Origin: Owenia fusiformis
Lineage: Eukaryota; Annelida; Polychaeta; Sabellida; Oweniidae
DNA length: 64,000 nucleotides
Assembly (NCBI GenBank): GCA_903813345.2
Contig: CAIIXF020000004.1
Coordinates: forward strand, 25,853,985-25,917,984
Direction of reading: 5' to 3'
The position numbers and the translations under genes are program-made. Every line of letters starts with the position of its first letter. Positions within the stretch are counted from its first letter, which is position 1. The notes beneath the pieces are model-generated. The model was given only the letters and a program-made list of their open reading frames with translations. It did not search any database and was not told the DNA's origin. Below are positions 55,816-64,000 of this stretch, piece by piece.

Positions 55816-56244
55816 TTAATCAGGTTTAAATGTTGTTGTATGGAAAAGTCGGATTAGTAAGGAGACCCCTTCTAATCTCATCAAATATTCATATATATTA
55901 GGATGAATGAAAGCTGTAACTAGAGCTATCAGTTGAATTGACCTGGTGACCTTAAGTTCATGTTTCATTGTAAAATAAGCATGGAATGAGAGTGAGAACT
56001 CATTAAGAATAGCTACAGTTGTATATGTTTCATAAATGATCCTTATTTGGTGATTGTTATCAGCATATCGCTTTGAAGTGGTGTCTTTAAATGAAGTGAT
56101 TATAATTGGCAAACATACTAGTATCTTTGATTTATGTTCTTGAATTTGTGAAGAAACTAAACTATGTTTTCTATATACTAATACTAAACTGACTAATAGA
56201 AAAGACAAACATATGAATATGTTTGCAATGTCCAAGATTGTCAT
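55816..56244 (-). CDS. LINE ORF1: short protein with hydrophobic segments
   Basis: I place the start at the Met at 56244 (codon 29 of the longer frame), because the sequence right of ~56265 belongs to the host repeat unit; this leaves ~20 bp of leader. About 142 residues. A strongly hydrophobic N-terminal segment (ILDIANIFICLSFLLVSLVLVY) looks like a transmembrane helix or signal anchor, followed by a polar middle part and a second mildly hydrophobic region (LIALVTAFIHPNIYEYLMRL). There is no zinc knuckle, RRM or coiled coil. It ends with PD and a stop just before the ORF2 start codon. The family is unknown to me; it may be a decayed or unusual ORF1. Confidence 0.55.
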   Translation of the reverse strand: MTILDIANIFICLSFLLVSLVLVYRKHSLVSSQIQEHKSKILVCLPIIITSFKDTTSKRYADNNHQIRIIYETYTTVAILNEFSLSFHAYFTMKHELKVTRSIQLIALVTAFIHPNIYEYLMRLEGVSLLIRLFHTTTFKPD

Positions 56245-56545
56245 TTCTGTTGATGAAACTCCCAACTTTTCTCTCAGAGCTGCGAATGTGCAAAGTAAAA
56301 TTTGAAATGGTGGAAATGGCGTTAACATCAGTTTAATATCACCATTTTAAACCTACGGTAATACTATTAGAGTTACTCGATCCAAACTTGTAGAGAATAC
56401 TCATAAAACTACAGCGAACATTAGGAGATTCAGTTCAATGGCAAATGAGGCCTGTTTATAAAATTTGTTTTCGAACGTGCCAATATGAAAGGTCATCTTT
56501 GGGAAATCTCCCCGCCCTGGATTTTAGCCAATCAATTTGACTTAC

Positions 56546-56797
56546 GTTGACATAGTGTACCATTTCCGGTGTAGCCTGGATTACAATTACACGAGAATGA
56601 TCCTTCGGTGTTCATACACATGGCATTACTGTCGCAGTTGTTTGTGCTGCCTTGAGCACATTCATCATTATCTGTACAATTGACACCGTCTCCAGAGTAT
56701 CCTGGATTGCAAGCACAATCAAAACTTCCATCTGTATTTGTGCAACTTGCATTTGGATGGCAATTATTCGTTCCTTGTGCGCATTCATCAATGTCAG
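56546..56797 (-). CDS. EGF/Cys-rich gene, EGF exon 5 (two cbEGF domains)
   Basis: A 252 bp phase 1-1 exon like its sisters, variable site AQGTNN (GGA codon). It lies just upstream, in the direction of transcription, of the intron that carries the LINE. Cysteines and calcium-binding residues intact. Confidence 0.9.
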
Positions 56798-58015
56798 CTG
56801 AAATTGAATTTCATGATAAGATCATTTCGAGATAAGATCATCGTTTAAGATAATCTCAATTTAAATAACACTTAGGGCCTTACGGTCCGAGTTGCAAGAA
56901 CAAAGAAACAAATGAAAATATGAATTTTTACACAAAGGAAGAAGTGGAATATACACAAGTGACAAAACCCCCATGGATGAATGTTATTCTCGAAATTGGT
57001 AAACAAATTGCCGAATTAACAGTAGTAACATCAAAGATACAAAAAGACCAAGACGAAATGCGAACTTTCATGTTACAAAACATTTCGAAACATGTTCAAG
57101 CCTTGCCATCAATTTTATCAATTTTAAAACATTTCTAAATTGATTGGAATAGGGCATACAATGTGTCACAGTTTCAAGCAGATTTTAGTACTTTCTGACC
57201 AATTGTATCTTCAGACTTCATTTCATGATTATGTAATACTGACCTACTTTTTATTTAAATAAGTGTTTAACCTTCTAATTGCGTTAACATATTCTTGATC
57301 AGTGGTCGAAAAAAGTGAAATGTGGATATCACTAAAAGTTTGGATTCTAGCCATGATTCTTTCATATTCTATCGTATTCGGGGATTCCCCATTACGTCAT
57401 CTCCCGCATTATCTCCAATCAAATTGCAGGATGCGATCAGGTGAACAAACATGAGCATTGAGCACGTGCTCTCTCAGAGCTGCGTATGCGCAAAGTAAAA
57501 TTTGAAATGGTGGAAATGGCGTTAACATCAGTTCAATATCATCATTTTAAACCTACGGTAATACTGTTAAAGTAACTCGATCCAAACTTGTAGAGAATAC
57601 TCATAAAAATTCAGCGAACATTAGGAGATTCAATTCAATGGCAAATGAGGCCTGTTTATAAAATTTGTTTTCAAACGTGCCAATATGAAAGGTCATCTTT
57701 AGAAAATCTCCCCCCCCTTGATTCTAGCCATAAACGTGCTCTCTCAGAGCTGCGAATGTGCAAAGTAAAATTTGAAATGGTGGAAATGGCGTTAACATCA
57801 GTTTAATATCAACATTTTAAACCTACGGTAATACTATTAGAGTTACTCGATCCAAACTTGTAGAGAATACTCATAAAACTACAGCGAACATTAGGAGATT
57901 CAGTTCAATGGCAAATGAGGCCTGTTTATAAAATTTGTTTTCGAACGTGCCAATATGAAAGGTCATCTTTGGGAAATCTCCCCGCCCTGGATTTTAGCCA
58001 ATCAATTTGACTTAC

Positions 58016-58267
58016 GTTGACATAGTGTACCATTTCCGGTGTAGCCTGGATTACAATTACACGAGAATGATCCTTCGGTGTTCATACACATGGCATTACT
58101 GTCGCAGTTGTTTGTGCTGCCTTGAGCACATTCATCATTATCTGTACAATTGACACCGTCTCCAGAGTATCCTGGATTGCAAGCACAATCAAAACTTCCA
58201 TCTGTATTTGTGCAACTTGCATTTGGATGGCAATTATTCGTTCCTTGTGCGCATTCGTCAATGTCAG
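58016..58267 (-). CDS. EGF/Cys-rich gene, EGF exon 4 (two cbEGF domains)
   Basis: A 252 bp phase 1-1 exon. The only difference seen from exon 5 is a silent GAT-to-GAC change in the D-E of the first domain (plus strand CATTCGTCAATG). Splice sites identical. Two intact cbEGF domains. Confidence 0.9.
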
Positions 58268-59477
58268 CTGAAATTGAATTTCATGATCAGATCATTTCGA
58301 GATAAGATCATCGTTTAAGATAATCTCAATTTAAATAACACTTAGGGCCTTACGGTCCGAGTTGCAAGAACAAAGAAACAAATGAAAATATGAATTTTTA
58401 CACAAAGGAAGAAGTGGAATATACACACGTGACAAAACCCCCATGGATGAATGTTATTCTCGAAATTGGTAAACAAATTGCCGAATTAACAGTAGTAACA
58501 TCAAAGATACAAAAAGACCAAGACGAAATGCGAACTTTCATGTTACAAAACATTTCGAAACATGTTCAAGCCTTGCCATCAATTTTATCAATTTTAAAAC
58601 ATTTCTAAATTGAGTGGAATAGGGCATACAATGTGTCTCAGTTTCAAGCAGATTTTAGTACTTTCTGACCAATTGTATCTTCAGACTTCATTTCATGATT
58701 ATGTAATACTGACCTACTTTTTATTTAAATAAGTGTTTAACCTTCTAATTGCGTTAAAATATTCTTGATCAGTGGTCGAAAAAAGTGAAATGTGGATATC
58801 ACTAAAAGTTTGGATTCTAGCCATGATTCTTTCATATTCTATCGTATTCGGGGATTCCCCATTACGTCATCTCCCGCATTATCTCCAATCAAATTGCAGG
58901 ATGCGATCAGGTGAACAAACATGAGCACGTGCTCTCTCAGAGCTGCGTATGCGCAAAGTAAAATTTGAAATGGTGGAAACGGCGTTAACATCAGTTCAAT
59001 ATCATCATTTTAAACCTACGGTAATACTGTTAAAGTAACTCGATCCAAACTTGTAGAGAATACCCATAAAAATTCAGCGAACATTAGGAGATTCAATTCA
59101 ATGGCAAATGAGGCCAGTTTATAAAATTTGTTTTCAAACGTGCCAATATGAAAGGTCATCTTTAGAAAATCTCCCCCCCTTGATTCTAGCCATAAACATG
59201 CTCTCTCAGAGCTGCGAATGTGCAAAGTAAAATTTGAAATGGTGGAAATGGCGTTAACATCAGTTTAATATCACCATTTTAAACCTACGGTAATACTATT
59301 AGAGTTACTCGATCCAAACTTGTAGAGAATACTCATAAAACTACAGCGAATATTAGGAGATTCAGTTCAATGGCAAATGAGGCCTGTTTATAAAATTTGT
59401 TTTCGAACGTGCCAATATGAAAGGTCATTTTTGGGAAATCTCCCCGCCCTGGATTTTAGCCAATCAATTTGACTTAC

Positions 59478-59729
59478 GTTGACATAGTGTACCATTTCCA
59501 GTGTAGCCTGGATTACAATTACACGAGAATGATCCTTCGGTGTTCATACACATGGCATTACTGTCGCAGTTGTTTGTGCTGCCTTGAGCACATTCATCAT
59601 TATCTGTACAATTGACACCGTCTCCAGAGTATCCTGGATTGCAAGCACAATCAAAACTTCCATCTGTATTTGTGCAACTTGCATTTGGATGGCAATTATT
59701 CGTTCCTTGTGCGCATTCATCAATGTCAG
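59478..59729 (-). CDS. EGF/Cys-rich gene, EGF exon 3 (two cbEGF domains)
   Basis: A 252 bp phase 1-1 exon. It carries a silent ACC-to-ACT change in GYTGNG (plus strand CATTTCCAGTG). All domain residues intact. Confidence 0.9.
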
Positions 59730-60939
59730 CTGAAATTGAATTTCATGATAAGATCATTTCGAGATAAGATCATTGTTTAAGATAATCTCAATTTAAATAA
59801 CACTTAGGGCCTTACGGTCCGAGTTGCAAGAACAAAGAAACAAATGAAAATATGAATTTTTACACAAAGGAAGAAGTGGAATATACACAAGTGACAAAAC
59901 CCCCATGGATGAATGTTATTCTCGAAATTGGTAAACAAATTGCCGAATTAACAGTAGTAACATCAAAGATACAAAAAGACCAAGACGAAATGCGAACTTT
60001 CATGTTACAAAACATTTCGAAACATGTTCAAGCCTTGCCATCAATTTTATCAATTTTAAAACATTTCTAAATTGAGTGGAATAGGGCATACAATGTGTCA
60101 CAGTTTCAAGCAGATTTTAGTACTTTCTGACCAATTGTATCTTCAGACTTCATTTCATGATTATGTAATACTGACCTACTTTTTATTTAAATAAGTGTTT
60201 AACCTTCTAATTGCGTTAACATATTCTTGATCAGTGGTCGAAAAAAGTGAAATGTGGATATCACTAAAAGTTTGGATTCTAGCCATGATTCTTTCATATT
60301 CTATCGTATTCGGGGATTCCCCATTACGTCATCTCCCGCATTATCTCCAATCAAATTGCAGGATGCGATCAGGTGAACAAACATGAGCACGTGCTCTCTC
60401 AGAGCTGCGTATGCGCAAAGTAAAATTTGAAATGGTGGAAATGGCGTTAACATCAGTTCAATATCATCATTTTAAACCTACGGTAATACTGTTAAAGTTA
60501 CTCGATCCAAACTTGTAGAGAATACTCATAAAAATTCAGCGAACATTAGGAGATTCAATTCAATGGCAAATGAGGCCTGTTTATAAAATTTGTTTTCAAA
60601 CGTGCCAATATGAAAGGTCATCTTTAGAAAATCTCCCCCCCTTGATTCTAGCCATAAACATGCTCTCTCAGAGCTGCGAATGTGCAAAGTAAAATTTGAA
60701 ATGGTTGAAATGGCGTTAACATCAGTTTAATATCACCATTTTAAACCTACGGTAATACTATTAGAGTTACTCGATCCAAACTTGTAGAGAATACTCATAA
60801 AACTACAGCGAATATTAGGAGATTCAGTTCAATGGCAAATGAGGCCTGTTTATAAAATTTGTTTTCGAACGTGCCAATATGAAAGGTCATTTTTGGGAAA
60901 TCTCCCCGCCCTGGATTTTAGCCAATCAATTTGACTTAC

Positions 60940-61191
60940 GTTGACATAGTGTACCATTTCCGGTGTAGCCTGGATTACAATTACACAAGAATGATCCTTC
61001 GGTGTTCATACACATGGCATTACTGTCGCAGTTGTTTGTGCTGCCTTGAGCACATTCATCATTATCTGTACAATTGACACCGTCTCCAGAGTATCCTGGA
61101 TTGCAAGCACAATCAAAACTTCCATCTGTATTTGTGCAACTTGCATTTGGATGGCAATTATTCGTTCCTTGTGCGCATTCATCAATGTCAG
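60940..61191 (-). CDS. EGF/Cys-rich gene, EGF exon 2 (two cbEGF domains)
   Basis: A 252 bp phase 1-1 exon. One amino-acid change relative to the consensus: Ser to Leu before a Cys in the second domain (FLCNC instead of FSCNC; plus strand ACACAAGAATG). Cysteines retained. Confidence 0.88.
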
Positions 61192-61890
61192 CTGAAATTG
61201 AATTTCATGATAAGATCATTCGAGATAAGATCATCGTTTAAGATAATCTCATTTTAAATAACACTTAGGGCCTTACGGTCCGAGTTGCAAGAACAAAGAA
61301 ACAAATGAAAATATGAATTTTTACACAAAGGAAGAAGTGGAATATACACAAGTGACAAAACCCCCATGGATGAATGTTATTCTCGAAATTGGTAAACAAA
61401 TTGCCGAATTAACAGTAGTAACATCAAAGATACAAAAAGACAGACGAAATGCGAACTTTCATGTTACAAAACATTTCGAAACATGTTCAAGCCTTGCCAT
61501 CAAAAAGTGAAATGTGGATATCACTAAAAGTTTGGATTCTAGCCATGATTCTTTCATATTCTATCGTATTCGGGGATTCCCCATTACGTCATCTCCCGCA
61601 TTATCTCCAATCAAATTGCAGGATGCGATCAGGTGAACAAACATGAGCACGTGCTCTCTCAGAGCTGCGTATGCGCAAAGTAAAATTTGAAATGGTGGAA
61701 ATGGCGTTAACATCAGTTCAATATCATCATTTTAAACCTACGGTAATACTGTTAAAGTTACTCGATCCAAACGTGTAGAGAATACTCATAAAAATTCAGC
61801 GAACATTAGGAGATTCAATTCAATGGCAAATGAGGCCTGTTTATAAAATTTGTTTTCAAACGTGCATTTTAGCCAATCAATTTGACTTAC

Positions 61891-62136
61891 GTTGACATAG
61901 TGTACCATTTCCGGTGTAGCCTGGATTACAATTACAAGAGAATGATCCTTCGGTGTTCATACACATGGCATTACTGTCGCAGTTGTTTGTGCTGCCTTGA
62001 GCACATTCATCATTATCTGTACAATTGACACCGTCTCCAGAGTATCCTGGATTGCAAGCACAATCAAAACTTCCATCTGTATTTGTGCAACTTGCATTTG
62101 GATGGCAATTATCCGTTCCTTGTGCGCATTCATCAG
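61891..62136 (-). CDS. EGF/Cys-rich gene, EGF exon 1 (most upstream seen; 6 bp shorter)
   Basis: 246 bp. An in-frame 6 bp deletion at the 5' border removes Asp-Ile of D-I-D-E-C, so the first domain starts DECAQGTDNC and loses one of the N-terminal calcium-ligand positions. N-to-D is a second change. The downstream intron is ~700 bp rather than ~1.2 kb because of two deletions in the unit. It is the most diverged copy, as expected at an array edge. No further upstream exon was recognised to 64000, so the protein N-terminus is missing. Confidence 0.85.
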
Positions 62137-62275
62137 CTGAAATTGAATTTCATGATAAGATCATTTCGAGATAAGATCATCGTTTAAGATAATTGTTTGT
62201 TATTTTATACTGAGGTAAACAGATACCATGACATGCTTTTACAACACGAGGTCTCAATCTCAATTTAAAGATATG

Positions 62276-62402
62276 CTAGGCAGATAAGTAGGTCAGTATT
62301 ACATAATCATGAAATGAATAAGTCTGAAAATACAATTGGTCAGAATCTACTAAAACCTGCTTGAAACTGAAAAACATTGCATGCTCTATTCCACACAATT
62401 TG
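62276..62402. repeat. Diverged inverted copy of an array-unit segment
   Basis: The reverse complement aligns with the segment after the 72-codon frame in each unit (for example 48892-49005), sharing TTTCAAGCAG.TTTTAGTA, CTGACCAATTGTAT and CATGATTATGTAATACTGAC, with about 15% differences. This shows that part of the unit is an older dispersed repeat. Short minus frames here have no domain. Confidence 0.65.
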
Positions 62403-62897
62403 GAGGCTTTTGAAATTCGCAGTAACAATGTAACAATGAATAAGTGCCTGTATATAATCATTGCATAGAAAACACTTTATGTAGCACAAGACAAAATCGT
62501 GTTTAATAACTAGCAATACCAATGTTACACCCATCTTACCCTGTGCTTAGTAGTGGCAATCCTTGATTATTGATACACTTATTTGAAAGGTTATTTGAGC
62601 TTACCCTTTGGTATTGATACACTTATCTGTGGTTTTAAGGCCCGAATACTGAGTTTTTTTTTTTAATTATTGAGTCTTATTCTATTGCATTAATTTGTAG
62701 TTGACTTTGTAACTACAGGCGTGATATGATAGGTCTATTACATAATATGTATATATAAATATCGCGATGATTAATGAATCTAGAAGAAGACTAATCATTA
62801 AAACAAACTTAGACGACATTTAATATTTAAAGAAAAATAATTTGATAGATAAATTATAGTCTCCTAGTAAAAAATTTAAGGGAAACGGGTTTCGTGA
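62403..62897. other. Gene-free AT-rich stretch
   Basis: A near-direct duplication TATTGATACACTTAT(T/C)TG occurs at ~62568 and ~62612. Otherwise nothing recognised; no exon that could supply a signal peptide for the EGF gene was seen. Confidence 0.4.
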
Positions 62898-63630
62898 TTT
62901 AAAGATTCTCGCAATCTTTATCCAATCAGCGTTTGCGATGTGTACCGGCTCACGTATAAAAGGCGAATCCAACTCAAATCCATGCAGGGGTGTATGAGTA
63001 CTCGAATAGGAAAGAGCTCGTGAAATCTGAATTTATATGCACATGGTCAATGTTTACACATGTTGGGAGTTATTGAAGAAAATGTGATATGGGTGTGGTT
63101 CCGAATTTGAAGTCATTGCTTGAAAATATGATTTTAATACGTGAAATTATATCTATAAATACAGCACTAAAAATAACAGTACACATGATATATGTATGAT
63201 TGTGTTCAGAAATGTTTGAAACCCTTACGGAAAATTCTGTCTGCTTTTTGTCACTATTGCTCTTTCTTCCCACATTCTAGTGCTGTTTGAATGAATATAT
63301 TAATTAATGTATTTCTAACTAAATTATATCACATTTTTTTATAAACCACAAACATTTAGATCATAAAAAAATTATTCAATACTTGAGTGAGCACGATATG
63401 CAAGGGTTACTAAGTTGACACAGTAAATGACCACTGACATTGTGTTAGTTGATGCACACAGCGTATTCTGCTTCATTTGCAAACACCCCTCACTTTCATA
63501 GTGAAGTGACTAATTGGTTTATGTTTACGTTTTAAGGCGTTTTGGGTTCCTTGTTACAGTAAGGGGGGCCAGTAAAGTAGAATAACATGTTTGCATGGCA
63601 AATTTTGATCGAATATGTGAGACACTTTAA
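62898..63630 (+). repeat. Second copy of the ~700 bp TATA-containing dispersed repeat
   Basis: Nearly identical to 9838-10539, with the TATA-like CACGTATAAAAGGCG at ~62953-62967. Differences are scattered single bases plus a ~30 bp insertion near 63439-63478 (GTGTTAGTTGATGCACAC). Orientation is the same as at 9.8 kb. It ends at GAGACACTTTAA, after which the copies diverge completely. Confidence 0.75.
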
Positions 63631-64000
63631 CAGAGGACAGCAAGGTGTTTACGATCCAGGGTTTACGATATTTATTTATTTTGTAGATTAAAGATTCTTA
63701 TTTAAAGATAACGTCGACTTTAGGAATTATTTAAGACATCAGTATTCTCAGAAGTTCTGACCAGCAGACAAACAATTGCAGACATGGGCTAAGTTTGTTT
63801 ATTTAACGATTAGATTTGTTGACTTACTGATCTGTATTGTAATCTCTCGGAAGACGCTATTTTTATTTATTCTATACTTTGTATTTGCGTGCATTGTAGT
63901 AAAGTTGATACTTTTATGAACAAAAATGTCCTTTTAATGTCCATTTTGTATGCCTTTTATTTCCACACCATGTTTTGATTTTGCCTCGATGTTATTGTGT
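63631..64000. other. Terminal stretch, nothing recognised
   Basis: AT-rich sequence without ORF, repeat or splice-supported exon visible. Confidence 0.4.

Larger units (their letters stand above)
52481..56264 (-). mobile_element. Intact-looking LINE inserted in an EGF array intron
   Basis: Comparison with sister units (for example 59190-59215 and 60650-60675) shows uninterrupted CCATAAACATGCTCTCTCAG. Here the sequence is split after CCATAAACATG and resumes at TCTCTCAGAGCTG at ~56265. The 3' end on the minus strand is a short (CATAA)n tail (plus strand TTATG x4 at 52482-52499). The element has a short ORF1 (56244-55816) directly followed by a 1038-codon ORF2. No target duplication is evident. 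It is in sense orientation with the host gene and removed with the intron. Confidence 0.9.
48431..62140. repeat. Tandem array of ~1.47 kb units, each with one EGF exon
   Basis: Landmarks recur in order in every unit: TTACGGTCCGAGTTGCAAGA, a 72-codon plus-strand frame, CTCTCTCAGAGCTGCG twice (start of an internal ~285 bp duplication), then the minus-strand EGF exon. Frame starts are at 48669, 50140, 51669, 56920, 58390, 59852 and 61313, so unit length is 1461-1529 bp. The exception is where a LINE (52481-56264) adds ~3.8 kb. The last unit is shortened by deletions at about 61500 and 61865. A 68 bp indel splits the copies into long (near 48530, 51530, 62190) and short forms. Near-identity implies recent duplication or conversion. 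Confidence 0.92.

Noticed and set aside
62276-62534. Upstream exon of the EGF gene
   Set aside because: The minus frames here are part of a diverged inverted copy of intron sequence from the array unit, with no signal peptide or Cys pattern.

Overview
This 64 kb window looks like nuclear DNA of an invertebrate animal, probably marine. It is AT-rich, and its genes are split by introns with ordinary GT...AG borders. Recognisable coding pieces are extracellular metazoan families (an astacin metalloprotease and calcium-binding EGF repeats). The repeat fraction mixes Ngaro- and DIRS1-type tyrosine-recombinase retrotransposons, several non-LTR retrotransposons, mariner-like and MITE DNA elements and tRNA-derived SINE-like pieces. 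No bacterial operon, rRNA or CRISPR is visible. I cannot name the species.

Layout, left to right. 0.2-1.1 kb: a TA-flanked MITE next to a LINE tail. 1.7-4.6 kb: about six copies of a ~443 bp satellite packed with AGGTCA half-sites. 4.85-5.9 kb: a decayed mariner-like element. 5.9-7.06 kb: a 5'-truncated LINE. 7.5-13.0 kb: four plus-strand exons of an astacin catalytic domain, whose introns hold a LINE tail, a MITE, a promoter-like repeat and a tandem duplication. 13-24.8 kb: apparently gene-free DNA rich in small inverted-repeat elements and duplicated low-complexity blocks, with a Tx1/L1-like LINE tail at 20.9-21.6 kb. 24.8-29.1 kb: a nearly complete Ngaro-type retroelement (gag, RT-RNase H, tyrosine recombinase) on the minus strand. 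29.16-34.35 kb: a 5.2 kb inverted repeat with ~1.95 kb arms. 35.5-37.35 kb: a 5' fragment of a DIRS1-type element. 42.4-43.25 kb: a 31 bp minisatellite. 43.6-47.3 kb: a foldback-like element with long inverted ends and a minisatellite core.

The main host locus is a minus-strand gene from about 62.1 kb down to 38.4 kb. Seven near-identical exons, each encoding two calcium-binding EGF domains, sit in a ~1.47 kb tandem array. They splice in consistent phase to a Thr/Pro-rich linker exon (47.5 kb), a Cys-rich plus Thr-rich exon (40.4 kb) and a Cys-rich terminal exon with stop (38.4 kb). An intact LINE with a 1038-residue EN-RT ORF and an unusual short hydrophobic upstream ORF lies in one intron of this array. 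The upstream exons (signal peptide) are not in the window or were not recognised.

Most of the remaining DNA is repeat-derived. The points I consider most worth checking are the EGF exon array and its unnamed Cys-rich domain, the nuclear-receptor-site satellite, the two very large inverted repeats, and the LINE with the membrane-like ORF1. All homology calls were made by eye from protein motifs and repeat alignment; none was confirmed by a database search.
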